From positions 1-64,000 of the forward strand of contig CAJTPK010000017.1 in assembly GCA_910578075.1 (NCBI GenBank): a DNA stretch of 64,000 nt. The letters run 5' to 3'. Positions 26,289 through 35,721 of this stretch are shown one piece after another. A program made the position numbers and the translations under genes. The notes beneath the pieces are model-generated. The model did not search any database, was not told where the DNA came from, and was given only the letters and a program-made list of their open reading frames with translations. This DNA comes from an uncultured Muribaculaceae bacterium (GTDB lineage Bacteria > Bacteroidota > Bacteroidia > Bacteroidales > Muribaculaceae). Positions within the stretch are counted from its first letter, which is position 1; each line of letters starts with the position of its first letter.

Positions 26289-27137
26289 TCAGCAGGGGAA
26301 GGATCCTTTGCGGAACTGACCGGGTGTCATGGAGGTATTTTTGCGGAAAGCCTGACAGAAATACGACACGTCTCCGAAACCGCATTTTGCGGAGATCTCT
26401 TTTACCGATAAGGACGATAACAGAAGCAAATTCTTAGCTGAGTTAATCCTCCTTTCATTAAGGTATGAGAGCGGGGTTCTACCAAAGAATTTACGGAATG
26501 CCCTTGTGAAGCTTTCCGGCTTCATCCCTGCCTCACGCGCCACATCCTCTATGATAATAGGTTTGGAAAAATTATTGTCCATATATACCTTGCCCCTGAT
26601 CACGCGGGGATTGTCGCAACTATCCGACGGAACACTGTGCCTCATAAAATCAGAAAGAAGAATCCTGACACAACCTCCGATCTCAATCCTTGATTCAATG
26701 GATAGTGATTCATAACGTTGTGACCAATACATATAGCTCGATTTCTTCTCATATTTCTGAGGCACAGGAGTCTCGAGTTCAAATCCCCTGCATAGCTCCC
26801 CTATTCTTGTAAAAGCTATGTCAGCGCATGGAGTTAAAGGAATCTCGAAAGCTATCCTGCGTCCGTCGAATAATGAGGATACCAACGGGTCATCGAGCCG
26901 GAAATGGATATATTCATGCTCGAATACCCCACTGAGCCTATCCTCGTGAGCAACGAAAGCTGGGATCATATAAAGGCATCCACTCTTTATACGATGTACA
27001 TTGCCATATATGAACACTTCCGCTTCACCGGAAATAACCCTGTACATCCGCCAAAACACGCTCCCGGGAACAATAAAGTTCCAATCATGATCATGAACCA
27101 CCCGACCGAAGTTAAAAATAGAGGCTGTATGTGACAT
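26289..27137 (-). CDS. AraC-family transcriptional regulator
   Basis: A 282-aa regulator. The N-terminal cupin-like sensing domain (MSHTASIFNFGRVVHDHDWN, then YRVISGEAEVFIYG) is followed by two helix-turn-helix motifs at the C-terminus (IIIEDVAREAGMKPESFTRAFRKFFGRTPLSYL and VKEISAKCGFGDVSYFCQAFRKNTSMTPGQFR). The start at 27137 fits the fold; in-frame starts at 27173 and 27200 would add a hydrophobic stretch. A TAATTTTG at 27144-27151 is very close to it, so the start is not certain. It is divergent from the GH95/GH29 fucosidase genes and probably controls them in response to a sugar. Confidence 0.87.
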   Translation of the reverse strand: MSHTASIFNFGRVVHDHDWNFIVPGSVFWRMYRVISGEAEVFIYGNVHRIKSGCLYMIPAFVAHEDRLSGVFEHEYIHFRLDDPLVSSLFDGRRIAFEIPLTPCADIAFTRIGELCRGFELETPVPQKYEKKSSYMYWSQRYESLSIESRIEIGGCVRILLSDFMRHSVPSDSCDNPRVIRGKVYMDNNFSKPIIIEDVAREAGMKPESFTRAFRKFFGRTPLSYLNERRINSAKNLLLLSSLSVKEISAKCGFGDVSYFCQAFRKNTSMTPGQFRKGSFPC

Positions 27138-27236
27138 AACACACAAAATTAATATTTTTAAGCCATATATCATGTTGTTTTCTTGATAAGAATGTTGCAA
27201 ACATGGTTAAAAACATTTATCAAAGCTTTTTTTCAT

Positions 27237-27244
27237 TATTTTTG
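27237..27244 (+). promoter_or_regulatory. -7 box of the fucosidase operon
   Basis: TATTTTTG, an exact TAnnTTTG match, 25 bases upstream of the GH95 start codon. No good -33 box, which is usual for promoters that need an activator such as the divergent AraC protein. Confidence 0.5.
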
Positions 27245-27269
27245 TCGCACGAACAAAATCATAACAATC

Positions 27270-30200
27270 ATGAGACTCAAACATTTATTGACGGTATTGG
27301 CAATATTATGCAGCTGTATGTCCATATGGGCATCACCAGTTCTTCCAAAATTCAGCGATGACAATACGGATTACTGGTATTATATAGTATTCTCCGCAGG
27401 AGAGACAGTGCTCGGTGACCAGGGGGCGAGGAGTCCCGTAATCACACGCATTCCTGATTCATCAAGAGAGAATCAGCTTTGGAAATTCATAGGAAACAGT
27501 GAAAGTTTCATCATCGTCAACAAAACCGGAACTTACGCAACTTTCGAAAGCAAAATTCGCACTACATCTGATATCGGAAGTGCATCCAGATTCCGGCTTG
27601 TTCCATCATCTCATCCCAGCATGACCGACAGTTGGGAGATTGAGTATCCGGAAAAAGAAGACGAATACAACCGCTGGAATCAATGGGGAAACACTGGTCC
27701 GGGCGTTAACATAGGTCTATATACAGCTGGAGAGGCAAACAACGCTGTGACATTTCTGCCACAGGCAGATCTGCCTAAAGTTCCTGTACTTACAAAAATT
27801 AAAGAATTCTCGGTTTCATCCGCCACATCTTACACACCTGCACATCGCCACACTTTATGGTATACCAAACCGACTACTGCTGAAGCTGTTGAAGATCCAT
27901 GGATGGAATATGCCCTTCCAATAGGAAACGGTGAATTCGGAGCCATGATTTTTGGAGGTGTCGCGCAAGATCGCGTCCAATTCAATGACAAGTCTCTCTG
28001 GACAGGAGATTCCAAGACGCGGGGATGCTATCAGAATTTCGGAGATCTTTACATCGAAGATATCTCCGGCATGTTTGGGAATTCAGATGATAAAGCTCTG
28101 ACAAACTATGTGCGCGGTCTCGACATGGATGAGGCAACAGCATTTGCACGCTATACATCTCCGGATGGATCGGTTGAATACACACGCGAATACATCGCAA
28201 GTAATCCTGACAAAGCAGTTGTCATACGTCTCGCAGCTTCAGAACCGGGAAAAATAAGCATTCGTCTGCGTCTCTTCAATGGAATAAAACTCGGTATGCT
28301 TGCCCCGACATATGAAGAGGGAACTATCTCATTTGGTGGATGCTTAGGTCATATCGACTTCAAAGCAGCAGTAAAACCGGTAGTAAAAGGTGGAAAATTA
28401 ACAACCAACGAAGACAATATCGAAATCAAGGATGCGGATGAAGTCATGATTGTATTGGCGGGAGCCACAAACTTCGACCAACATTCGCCCAACTACCTTT
28501 CCGACAAAAATGCGATGTATTCGATGGTAGACACCAGGGTAACATCCGTAGCTGCCAGATCCTGGGAGACAATTCTTTCCGATCACCTTGCAGATTTCAA
28601 GAAATTTTTCAGCCGCGTTGAGTTTGAGATTGAGGCCGCAGCCAACGACCGTGCCACTGATGCCATTGTAAAGAATTACAACAAAAGAAGACCGGTACGC
28701 ACTGATGCATGCAACCTAATGCTTGAAGAGCTTTATTATGCATTTGGACGTTACCTGCTCATCAGCTCATCACGAGGCATGGACACACCTGCCAACCTAC
28801 AGGGAATATGGAACCACTCCAATTCACCGGCATGGCAATGCGACATACATTCCAACATCAACGTCCAGATGAACTACTGGCCAGCAGAATCCACCAACCT
28901 TTCCGAGATGCACATGCCCTACCTCAACTATATCCACAGCATGGCATTGGAACACGATGAATGGCAAGAATATGCACGTCGTTCGGGTCAGACTGAAGGC
29001 TGGACATGTTTCACTCAGAACAACATATTCGGACATTCGGATTATGCTGAGAACTACGTGATTGCCAACGCATGGTACACCTCTCACCTTTGGCAACACT
29101 ATGCTTACACTCTCGACCGTGAATTCCTCAAGAACAAAGCTTTGCCAGTGATGGTAAGCTGCGTGAAATTCTGGATGCAGCGTCTTGTTAAAGATAGCGA
29201 CGGCACATGGGTTGCCCCCAAAGAATGGTCACCGGAACATGGTCCGGCAGAGGAGAATGCCACCGCACATGCCCAGCAGATTCTCCATGAGCTGTTCAAA
29301 ACCACGCTTAACGCAATCGAAATTCTCGGAGCGGACGCAAAGGTTGACGCGGCTTTTGTAAACGAACTTAAGGATAAACTGACGAATCTTGACAAAGGAC
29401 TTGCCACCGAGACATATACCGGCACATGGGGAGCCACATCAAATGGAGTAAGCGCAGGTGACCTTTTGCTTCGTGAATGGAAGAAAAGCGACTATAGCGT
29501 AGGAGAAAACGGTCATCGTCACCAGTCTCATCTTATGGCAATGTATCCTTTCGGAGAAATCACCCCCGAGAGCGAATGGTTTGTCCCTGCTGTCAATTCA
29601 CTCAAGCAACGCGGAGACGTTTCCACCGGCTGGTCATTGGCATGGCGCATTGCCCTCTGGGCAAGAGCTCTTGATGCGGAACATGTACACAAGATCATAG
29701 TAAGCGCACTCCGCCACTCATCATCTTACGGACAGAGCAGCGGTGCAGGAGGAATATATTACAATCTTCTCGACTCCCACGCTCCTTTCCAGATTGACGG
29801 TAACTTCGGATATACAGCAGGTGTAACGGAGATGCTGCTCCAAAGCTACGGCGGCAAAATCCGCCTCCTCCCCACCCTTCCTGCATATTGGACAGACGGA
29901 CATATCAACGGCATAAAAGGTGAAGGTAATTTTGAGATTGATCAGACATGGAAAAATCTGAAACTCACCTCCGCAACAATAAAGTCAGGTGCTGGTCTCG
30001 ATTGCAATCTCAGCTATCCCGGCATTGCCGATGCGGAAATAACAGATGGCAATGGAACCAAAGTGGAGTTCACTAAAACTGATGACAACAACATATCATT
30101 CCCGACCAAGGCGGGAGCATCCTATACGGTTGTAATGTCAGGTAACTCAAGTGTAACCGAAATTGCGGACCCTGATATGGACATAAAGATTGTTGACCAC

Positions 30201-30371
30201 ACAGCATTCGTGAAACATCCTGAAGCAAGCATGAAAGCATACGATCTTACAGGTCGGATACTGACAAGCAGTAATAATTCCACTCTTGACCTCTCTTCTC
30301 TTGAGAATGGAACAATAATAATCGAGGCTTCCATCAACAACCGTAAGGTGACAAGAAAAGTAATACTTTAA
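27270..30371 (+). CDS. GH95 alpha-L-fucosidase, secreted
   Basis: A 1033-aa secreted enzyme. The start at 27270 gives a signal peptide (MRLKHLLTVLAILCSCMSIWAS). An extra N-terminal beta-rich domain, lectin- or ricin-like in look (about 25-175), comes first. The GH95 part then shows LPIGNGEFGAMIFGG, FNDKSLWTGD, QGIWNHSNSPAWQCDIHSN, WVAPKEWSPEHGPAEE and GHRHQSHLMAMYPFGE. GH95 enzymes remove alpha-1,2-linked fucose or related L-galactose by inversion. The last 80 residues (AYDLTGRIL...) look like a type-9 secretion sorting domain. It is 16 bases upstream of the GH29 gene. Confidence 0.93.
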   Translation: MRLKHLLTVLAILCSCMSIWASPVLPKFSDDNTDYWYYIVFSAGETVLGDQGARSPVITRIPDSSRENQLWKFIGNSESFIIVNKTGTYATFESKIRTTSDIGSASRFRLVPSSHPSMTDSWEIEYPEKEDEYNRWNQWGNTGPGVNIGLYTAGEANNAVTFLPQADLPKVPVLTKIKEFSVSSATSYTPAHRHTLWYTKPTTAEAVEDPWMEYALPIGNGEFGAMIFGGVAQDRVQFNDKSLWTGDSKTRGCYQNFGDLYIEDISGMFGNSDDKALTNYVRGLDMDEATAFARYTSPDGSVEYTREYIASNPDKAVVIRLAASEPGKISIRLRLFNGIKLGMLAPTYEEGTISFGGCLGHIDFKAAVKPVVKGGKLTTNEDNIEIKDADEVMIVLAGATNFDQHSPNYLSDKNAMYSMVDTRVTSVAARSWETILSDHLADFKKFFSRVEFEIEAAANDRATDAIVKNYNKRRPVRTDACNLMLEELYYAFGRYLLISSSRGMDTPANLQGIWNHSNSPAWQCDIHSNINVQMNYWPAESTNLSEMHMPYLNYIHSMALEHDEWQEYARRSGQTEGWTCFTQNNIFGHSDYAENYVIANAWYTSHLWQHYAYTLDREFLKNKALPVMVSCVKFWMQRLVKDSDGTWVAPKEWSPEHGPAEENATAHAQQILHELFKTTLNAIEILGADAKVDAAFVNELKDKLTNLDKGLATETYTGTWGATSNGVSAGDLLLREWKKSDYSVGENGHRHQSHLMAMYPFGEITPESEWFVPAVNSLKQRGDVSTGWSLAWRIALWARALDAEHVHKIIVSALRHSSSYGQSSGAGGIYYNLLDSHAPFQIDGNFGYTAGVTEMLLQSYGGKIRLLPTLPAYWTDGHINGIKGEGNFEIDQTWKNLKLTSATIKSGAGLDCNLSYPGIADAEITDGNGTKVEFTKTDDNNISFPTKAGASYTVVMSGNSSVTEIADPDMDIKIVDHTAFVKHPEASMKAYDLTGRILTSSNNSTLDLSSLENGTIIIEASINNRKVTRKVIL

Positions 30372-30387
30372 CTATGAAGTTGTTTAA

Positions 30388-32028
30388 ATGAAAAGAGCAT
30401 CATTTTTTGCATTAAATATGTTTATATCGGTCTGCGCGATTGCGCAGACTGATGCTGTTACACCGGATAGTATCGTGCGTGTTTCTGAAAATTCCGAACC
30501 AATGGCTACCGGAAAATATGAGCCGACATGGGAATCATTACGACAGTACGAGACGCCGGAGTGGTTCCGGAATGCAAAATTCGGTATATGGGCACATTGG
30601 GGACCGCAATGCGTGGAAGGATCAGGCGACTGGATGGCACGAGGGCTCTACGAAGAGGGTTCACACGCGTATAAGCATCATGTCGCAAACTATGGTCATC
30701 CGTCAGAAGTAGGCTTCAAGGATATCCTCCCCTTGTTCAAGGCTGAAAAGTGGAATCCAGACAGCCTTGTCGCGCTCTACAAAAGTATCGGTGCACAATA
30801 CTTTTTCGTATTGGGAAATCATCATGACAATTTTGACCTGTGGGACAGCAAATATCAGCCATGGAATTCAATGAACATCGGACCCAAACGCGATATCCTT
30901 GGCGAATGGGCAGCGGCAGCCCGCAAATATGGTCTTCCATTCGGTGTCAGCCTTCATGCAGATCACGCATGGACATGGTATGAGACCTCACAGCGTTATG
31001 ACCGTAAAGGAGACAAAAAAGGAGTTCCTTATGACGGATGTCTCACTCTTGCAGATGGTAAAGGGAAATGGTGGGAAGGTCTTGATCCGCAGCAGCTCTA
31101 TGCACAGAACCATCCTCTGAGCCGCGGCAGCTGGGCAGGTATGCTTGACGGTCAATGGGACTGGAAAAATGGAGCATCTATCCCTTCGAAGGAATTCTGC
31201 ACGAATTTCTACAACCGCACACTTGATGTCATCAACCGTTATAACCCCGACCTCCTTTATTTTGACACAACCGGTGTGCCGTTCTACCCTGTCAGTGATG
31301 CCGGACTCAAGATCGCAGCTCATTTCTATAACCATAACATGGCTACCCATAATGGCAGGAACGAAGCTGTTATGTTTGGAAAGATTCTTACTGAAGAGCA
31401 GAAAGAAGCACTCGTATGGGATGTGGAGCGTGGCGCTCCGAACACCATAATTCAACGTCCATGGCAATCATGCTCATGTATCGGAAACTGGCATTACAAC
31501 ACTTCCGTATACGAAAAAGGTAAATACAAATCAGCCGAAACTGTAATAAGACTTCTTGCTGACATAGTAAGTAAAAACGGCAATCTTCTCCTCAATATCC
31601 CGCTCCGGGGAGATGGAACATTCGATGAAAAGGAAGAGACTGTAATACACGGTATCGGCGACTGGATGAATATTAATAAAGAGGCTATTTTCGACACTCG
31701 TCCCTGGAAAAAATTTGGAGAAGGTCCTGTTGCTGACAGCGACATTCCTCTCAACGCGCAAGGCTTCAATGAGGGTTCATATTCAAAAATGACCTCCCAG
31801 GAAATAAGGTTTACCCAAAAAGGGAAACATCTTTACGCGATAGTGTTAGAATGGCCGGAAGACGACGTCATACGCATCAAATCACTTGGCACCGGCGAAA
31901 AAATAAGAAAAGTTGAATTACTTGGACACGGCAAATTAAAATTTTCACAAGCTCCAGATGGACTGACAGTTAAACTTCCAAGCAATCACAGTTATAAAAC
32001 TGTTCCGGTGCTGAAGATTGCCAATTAG
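30388..32028 (+). CDS. GH29 alpha-L-fucosidase, secreted
   Basis: A 546-aa enzyme with a signal peptide ending IAQ. It carries GH29 motifs: PEWFRNAKFGIWAHWGPQ, FFVLGNHHDNFDLWDSKYQPWNS and GVSLHADHAW, with the nucleophile Asp near 293 in DLLYFDTTG. A small C-terminal beta domain follows (IRIKSLGTGEKIRKVELLG). GH29 enzymes release alpha-linked fucose with retention. With GH95 upstream, the pair covers several fucose linkages, for example in host glycans or plant xyloglucan. Both probably follow the divergent AraC regulator. Confidence 0.93.
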   Translation: MKRASFFALNMFISVCAIAQTDAVTPDSIVRVSENSEPMATGKYEPTWESLRQYETPEWFRNAKFGIWAHWGPQCVEGSGDWMARGLYEEGSHAYKHHVANYGHPSEVGFKDILPLFKAEKWNPDSLVALYKSIGAQYFFVLGNHHDNFDLWDSKYQPWNSMNIGPKRDILGEWAAAARKYGLPFGVSLHADHAWTWYETSQRYDRKGDKKGVPYDGCLTLADGKGKWWEGLDPQQLYAQNHPLSRGSWAGMLDGQWDWKNGASIPSKEFCTNFYNRTLDVINRYNPDLLYFDTTGVPFYPVSDAGLKIAAHFYNHNMATHNGRNEAVMFGKILTEEQKEALVWDVERGAPNTIIQRPWQSCSCIGNWHYNTSVYEKGKYKSAETVIRLLADIVSKNGNLLLNIPLRGDGTFDEKEETVIHGIGDWMNINKEAIFDTRPWKKFGEGPVADSDIPLNAQGFNEGSYSKMTSQEIRFTQKGKHLYAIVLEWPEDDVIRIKSLGTGEKIRKVELLGHGKLKFSQAPDGLTVKLPSNHSYKTVPVLKIAN

Positions 32029-32040
32029 GGGAATTTTTGT

Positions 32041-32048
32041 TAATTTTG
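32041..32048 (+). promoter_or_regulatory. -7 box of the YitT/YczE-like gene
   Basis: TAATTTTG, an exact TAnnTTTG match, 20 bases upstream of the GTG start at 32069, just after the GH29 stop. Confidence 0.45.
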
Positions 32049-32068
32049 CAATGTAAAAGTCTAACGAA

Positions 32069-32857
32069 GTGAATACAGAAAACATTGCAAATTTAACATC
32101 AACCTCCCCCCTTACAAAAAAAGAAAAAACTATTTCCTTCTTGTGGCAGCACCTGCTGCTGGTGATATCGCTGTTCATCATGACATTTGGCGTGGCGTTA
32201 TGCGTCCGTTCAAATTTCGGGAGCAGCGTTATTTCTTCCATACCATTGGCCATGACTCTTGCAGGAGCGGCAGATAAAGCTCCAGCTCTGTCCATTGGCG
32301 ACTATACCAACATCATGAATATTTTGCTTGTCGGTGGACAAATTCTTATTCTAAGGCGAAAGTTTGAGCGTATGCAGCTCTTCCAGCTGATCATAGGTTT
32401 TCTTTTCGGATTCCTCCTGGATGTGAATATGTGGCTTACCTCCGGCATTGTCTGCGACACCATCGCATATAAAATCTCAGCGCAGATCGCGGGATGTCTC
32501 GTGTTGGGAACAGGCATAGCTTTTGAGATAAGATGTGGCTCCGTAACAATGCCCGGCGAGGGATTTCCGGCAGCCATTTGCAAAGCCACCGGCATACCAT
32601 TCGCCAAAGCCAAGATCGGTGTTGACACGACATTGGTTATTATAGCCGTTTTGACTGGCTACGCATATTTCGGCACATGGCTATGGAATGTTGTCGGACC
32701 CGGCACATTGTTCGCCATGTTCTTTGTAGGGTTGGTTGTCCGTTTCTTCGACGGGAAGCTCAGATGGTTTGACAATATGCTTCATTACCGTCCCGGATTC
32801 CGCCGCTACCTGTTTGGTCTCGCCCGCTTCATCTATGGCAGAAAAAACAGGGATTAG
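32069..32857 (+). CDS. YitT/YczE-like integral membrane protein
   Basis: A 262-aa inner-membrane protein with about five or six hydrophobic segments (HLLLVISLFIMTFGVALCV, NIMNILLVGGQILIL, LFQLIIGFLFGFLLDV, IAGCLVLGTGIAFEI, LVIIAVLTGYAYFGTWLW, GTLFAMFFVGLVV). Glycine-rich pieces (RSNFGSSVISSIP, PGEGFPAAI) are typical of YczE/YitT proteins. The start is a GTG, fitting the -7 box just upstream. The function is unknown; it could be a transporter. It has its own promoter, so it may be independent of the fucosidase genes. Confidence 0.8.
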   Translation: MNTENIANLTSTSPLTKKEKTISFLWQHLLLVISLFIMTFGVALCVRSNFGSSVISSIPLAMTLAGAADKAPALSIGDYTNIMNILLVGGQILILRRKFERMQLFQLIIGFLFGFLLDVNMWLTSGIVCDTIAYKISAQIAGCLVLGTGIAFEIRCGSVTMPGEGFPAAICKATGIPFAKAKIGVDTTLVIIAVLTGYAYFGTWLWNVVGPGTLFAMFFVGLVVRFFDGKLRWFDNMLHYRPGFRRYLFGLARFIYGRKNRD

Positions 32858-32886
32858 ATTCTGTTTCATAAACCATCAAACACCGT

Positions 32887-32936
32887 TATCAGTTATAATG
32901 ACAGAAGGGAGAAATTCCTTTTCATTATAACTGATA
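32887..32936. promoter_or_regulatory. 15-bp inverted repeat just before the DUF3575 start codon
   Basis: TATCAGTTATAATGA (32887-32901) is repeated exactly as its reverse complement at 32922-32936, with a smaller AAGG/CCTT stem inside. The structure ends three bases before the ATG at 32940, so in mRNA it would cover the ribosome-binding region. It may be a translational switch, an operator or a terminator-like structure. Confidence 0.6.
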
Positions 32937-32939
32937 GAA

Positions 32940-33602
32940 ATGAGATTCCACACCTATATCACGCCTCGCGCTTGGGCGGCAACAATTATCCTCTTTGGAA
33001 TTGCAATCGTTCTCAGGCTTCCATTGTCAGCAGAATGTCCCGTCTGCGACGATTGCTACCCGCATGTTGCCTTGAAAAGCAATTTGCTTCATGATGCCGT
33101 GCTGACTCCTGATCTGGGAATTGAGGTAGAGATTGCAAAAAAATTCTCTATCAGCGCAGAGGGTGTCTGGGCATGGTGGGGCAAAGACACATCGCTTCGC
33201 TGTTGGCGGATCGCAGGAGGATGGGCTGAAATGAGATACTGGTTCGGTAATAAAAGCCGTAGCAGAGCTCTTGCCGGTCATCATGCAGGAATATACGGTT
33301 CCATCCATACATATGACTTTGCTTTCGGCTCCACGGGATACCAATCAGTTGGATTGACCTATGGAGGCGGAATAAGTTACGGATACTCGTTTCCAATAGC
33401 GCGACGTCTCAATCTCGATCTGAGCGCGCGCATCGGCTATTTCGAAAGCCCGTATGTGAAATATAAACCCATGTGCGGGGAATTCCATGCTATCTCACAA
33501 GGAGTGAGAAAATATTTCGGTCCGACAGGACTGGAAGTCACCCTTGTATGGTTTCCCGGAACCAATCAACGGAATCTCCCGGACTACAATCCTTACTTAT
33601 AA
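32940..33602 (+). CDS. DUF3575 outer-membrane-type protein of a fimbrial locus
   Basis: A 220-aa protein with a signal-anchor start and then CPVCDDCYPHVALKSNLLHDAVLTPDLGIEVEIAKKFSISAEG, the DUF3575 signature. Alternating strands (YRYW-like, SVGLTYGGGISYGYSF, LNLDLSARIGYF) suggest a small beta-barrel. DUF3575 genes commonly open fimbrillin-type operons in Bacteroidales. The stop is nine bases before the DUF5119 gene. Expression may be set by the inverted repeat at the start codon. Confidence 0.85.
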   Translation: MRFHTYITPRAWAATIILFGIAIVLRLPLSAECPVCDDCYPHVALKSNLLHDAVLTPDLGIEVEIAKKFSISAEGVWAWWGKDTSLRCWRIAGGWAEMRYWFGNKSRSRALAGHHAGIYGSIHTYDFAFGSTGYQSVGLTYGGGISYGYSFPIARRLNLDLSARIGYFESPYVKYKPMCGEFHAISQGVRKYFGPTGLEVTLVWFPGTNQRNLPDYNPYL

Positions 33603-33611
33603 AGCGATACC

Positions 33612-34586
33612 ATGCACAAACACATATCTCTCATATCGGCTCTATTGTTTTACCTCATGCTCCTTACGGCATGCAGCCAGAAAGATATTGTCTATGACAA
33701 TGGAATTCCCCGGGAGATCAGCGTCCGTTTCATGTGGGATAACGCGCCAGCAGCGAATGTGGATGGCATGACACTTTATTTTTTTCCTGTATCGGAAGGC
33801 ACCAGGCTATGGCGCTTCAACATATCAGGCCGAGATGGCGGCAAGATCGAAATCCCGGACGGCACATACAGCATGATTGCCGTCAACAACGATCTTCCAG
33901 GTGTAAGATTCTCCTCTCCTGAAAGCTACAATACATTCCTCGCATCAGCCCGAATTACGGCTGAGAATGGGGACATCGCTCCAACCGGAATGCTTTACGG
34001 AGCTGCCATAGACCGAGTGACAGTCACCCCCTGCGGAGTATCCTACATCACCCCGCAGGGCACTGTAAAGGATTGCTCCCACAGTCTGGTCAGATGCTAT
34101 CCTGACTCTTTATCGACACAATATTGTGTTATTCTTCGCGATGTAGAAAACTCTGACAAAGTCAGATCTGTAAGAGCGCGTCTCTCCGGCGTGGCAACAT
34201 CTCTTCTAATCGCGAGCGCGCAATCCTCAGGAAGTCCCGGAGCCTCGCAATTCACCCTCAACCGCAGCGACAACAGCACGAATACATTCACAGGTAAAAC
34301 AACCGCGTTCGGCACACCTCCGGGTGAGCCGTCGTTCCTGCTTTATGTCAACGCAACAATGCATGATGGCAAAGTATATACAAAAAGCTTCGATGTTACC
34401 AGTCAGGTTATAAACTCACCATGGAAGAGAACCGTTTTAATTATATTGGAGGGGGTATCATTTCCTGAGGTAGAACCTCCGGACAATCCTGATGATCCTG
34501 ACGTCGGAATAGACGTAGGAATCGACGGCTGGGAACTGATTGAGATTGATTATGACACCTCCAATCCCAGCTCATATGGACAATAA
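33612..34586 (+). CDS. DUF5119 lipoprotein of a fimbrial locus
   Basis: A 324-aa lipoprotein (lipobox LLTAC, Cys21). Motifs VRFMWDNAPAANVDGMTLYFFPV, DGTYSMIAVNND and YGAAIDRVTV mark the DUF5119 family, which accompanies fimbrillin genes and resembles the FimB/Mfa2 anchor proteins. The tail is acidic and Asp/Pro-rich. It sits between the DUF3575 and fimbrillin genes, and is probably the anchor or assembly subunit of a surface fibre. Confidence 0.83.
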   Translation: MHKHISLISALLFYLMLLTACSQKDIVYDNGIPREISVRFMWDNAPAANVDGMTLYFFPVSEGTRLWRFNISGRDGGKIEIPDGTYSMIAVNNDLPGVRFSSPESYNTFLASARITAENGDIAPTGMLYGAAIDRVTVTPCGVSYITPQGTVKDCSHSLVRCYPDSLSTQYCVILRDVENSDKVRSVRARLSGVATSLLIASAQSSGSPGASQFTLNRSDNSTNTFTGKTTAFGTPPGEPSFLLYVNATMHDGKVYTKSFDVTSQVINSPWKRTVLIILEGVSFPEVEPPDNPDDPDVGIDVGIDGWELIEIDYDTSNPSSYGQ

Positions 34587-34624
34587 AGTATCAACAGAAA
34601 ATATTAACTGAAATATATACAGCT

Positions 34625-35713
34625 ATGAAACACACAAATCTATTATTCATCAGCCTCGCTCTCGGCTCAATGGCAATCAGTTCCTGCACCGAAAGCGAGC
34701 CTGTGAGCAACAACGGACAGCAGGCTGAAGAGAAAGCCATCCGTTTCGCAGTAAACACGGAGCACACACGTGCCGGTGACATCACGACCAACAATCTTAC
34801 CTCTTTCCATGTATATGCCTATACAAACGTAGGCACAACACCCTCTCTATTCATGGATAATGTGGAAGTGAGCAAAACCGGAACCAACACGTGGACATAT
34901 TCACCTGTGGAATATTGGCCTGCCAATGAGACGGTTGACTTTTATGCTTATGCGCCGGCAGAGTGGATAGGCAAAGGGACACCGTTTGGTCCTGTAGCTT
35001 ATGACGCTTATCCCGGTACACAGGATATCATTTATGCCGTATGTCCGGATATGAAGGGGAACGTAGGAATGGCCAACGCTCAGGTGCTGCTTAATTTCCG
35101 ACATGCTTTGTCGAAAGTTACGGTAAAAATGAGCTCCACAAATACAGATCTACAGGTGAAAGTATCCAATGTGGCTTTAGCAAACCTCATGACAAAGGGT
35201 AATTTCAACTTCCCGTCTGAATCTACAGCAGGTTCCGCAACAGAGGGCAGCGTAGGTAAATGGACTGATCAAAATACTCCGCATGCCTATCTGCTTCACA
35301 TGTCGCAGGATCAGAACGATCTGATTACCCTTTCCACCACTGCCACAGATATGTCCGCGACAGGAATGGGCCTCGGTGGAGCGAAATATATGATACCTCA
35401 GACACTTTCATGGAGAAGCAACGGCGCGGGAAATGACAATTACATCACTGTGATGTGCAGCATCTACGATGCCAAGACAGGTGCTAAACTCTGGCCTAAC
35501 GATAACACACCTTCGGAAAACATCGTTGAAGGAAGCACATTCGGCGACGGCTTGCTGAAATTCCCGTTATCTACGAGCCGATTCTCTGCATGGGAACCGG
35601 GATATCACTACGTGTATAACCTCGTGATCAATTCCAATGATGAGATGGGGGCCATCGAGTTCGGCACTCCTACAGTCGATACATTTGTAGACGTATCAAC
35701 CACTTATGAATAA
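34625..35713 (+). CDS. Fimbrillin-family (Mfa1-like) lipoprotein
   Basis: A 362-aa lipoprotein (lipobox ISSC, Cys21). The body IRFAVNTEHTRAGDITTNNLTSFHVYAYTN, YSPVEYWPANETVDFYAYAP and LLNFRHALSKVTVKM is the fimbrillin-like pattern found across Bacteroidales. The N-terminal strand after HTRAG is the kind cleaved by a gingipain-type protease (Arg site) during assembly in P. gingivalis. This is likely the structural subunit of the fibre. It is the last gene of the locus and ends eight bases before the convergent lrgB gene; no terminator was seen. Confidence 0.87.
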   Translation: MKHTNLLFISLALGSMAISSCTESEPVSNNGQQAEEKAIRFAVNTEHTRAGDITTNNLTSFHVYAYTNVGTTPSLFMDNVEVSKTGTNTWTYSPVEYWPANETVDFYAYAPAEWIGKGTPFGPVAYDAYPGTQDIIYAVCPDMKGNVGMANAQVLLNFRHALSKVTVKMSSTNTDLQVKVSNVALANLMTKGNFNFPSESTAGSATEGSVGKWTDQNTPHAYLLHMSQDQNDLITLSTTATDMSATGMGLGGAKYMIPQTLSWRSNGAGNDNYITVMCSIYDAKTGAKLWPNDNTPSENIVEGSTFGDGLLKFPLSTSRFSAWEPGYHYVYNLVINSNDEMGAIEFGTPTVDTFVDVSTTYE

Positions 35714-35721
35714 TGCTTAGA

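Noticed and set aside
27183..27269. Upstream ATG of the GH95 gene at 27183
   Set aside because: It would place 29 extra residues before a good signal peptide and lies upstream of the -7 box, so 27270 is preferred.
32858..32940. Invertible promoter for the fimbrial locus
   Set aside because: The inverted repeats enclose only 20 bases, too few to hold a promoter, and no recombinase gene is near.
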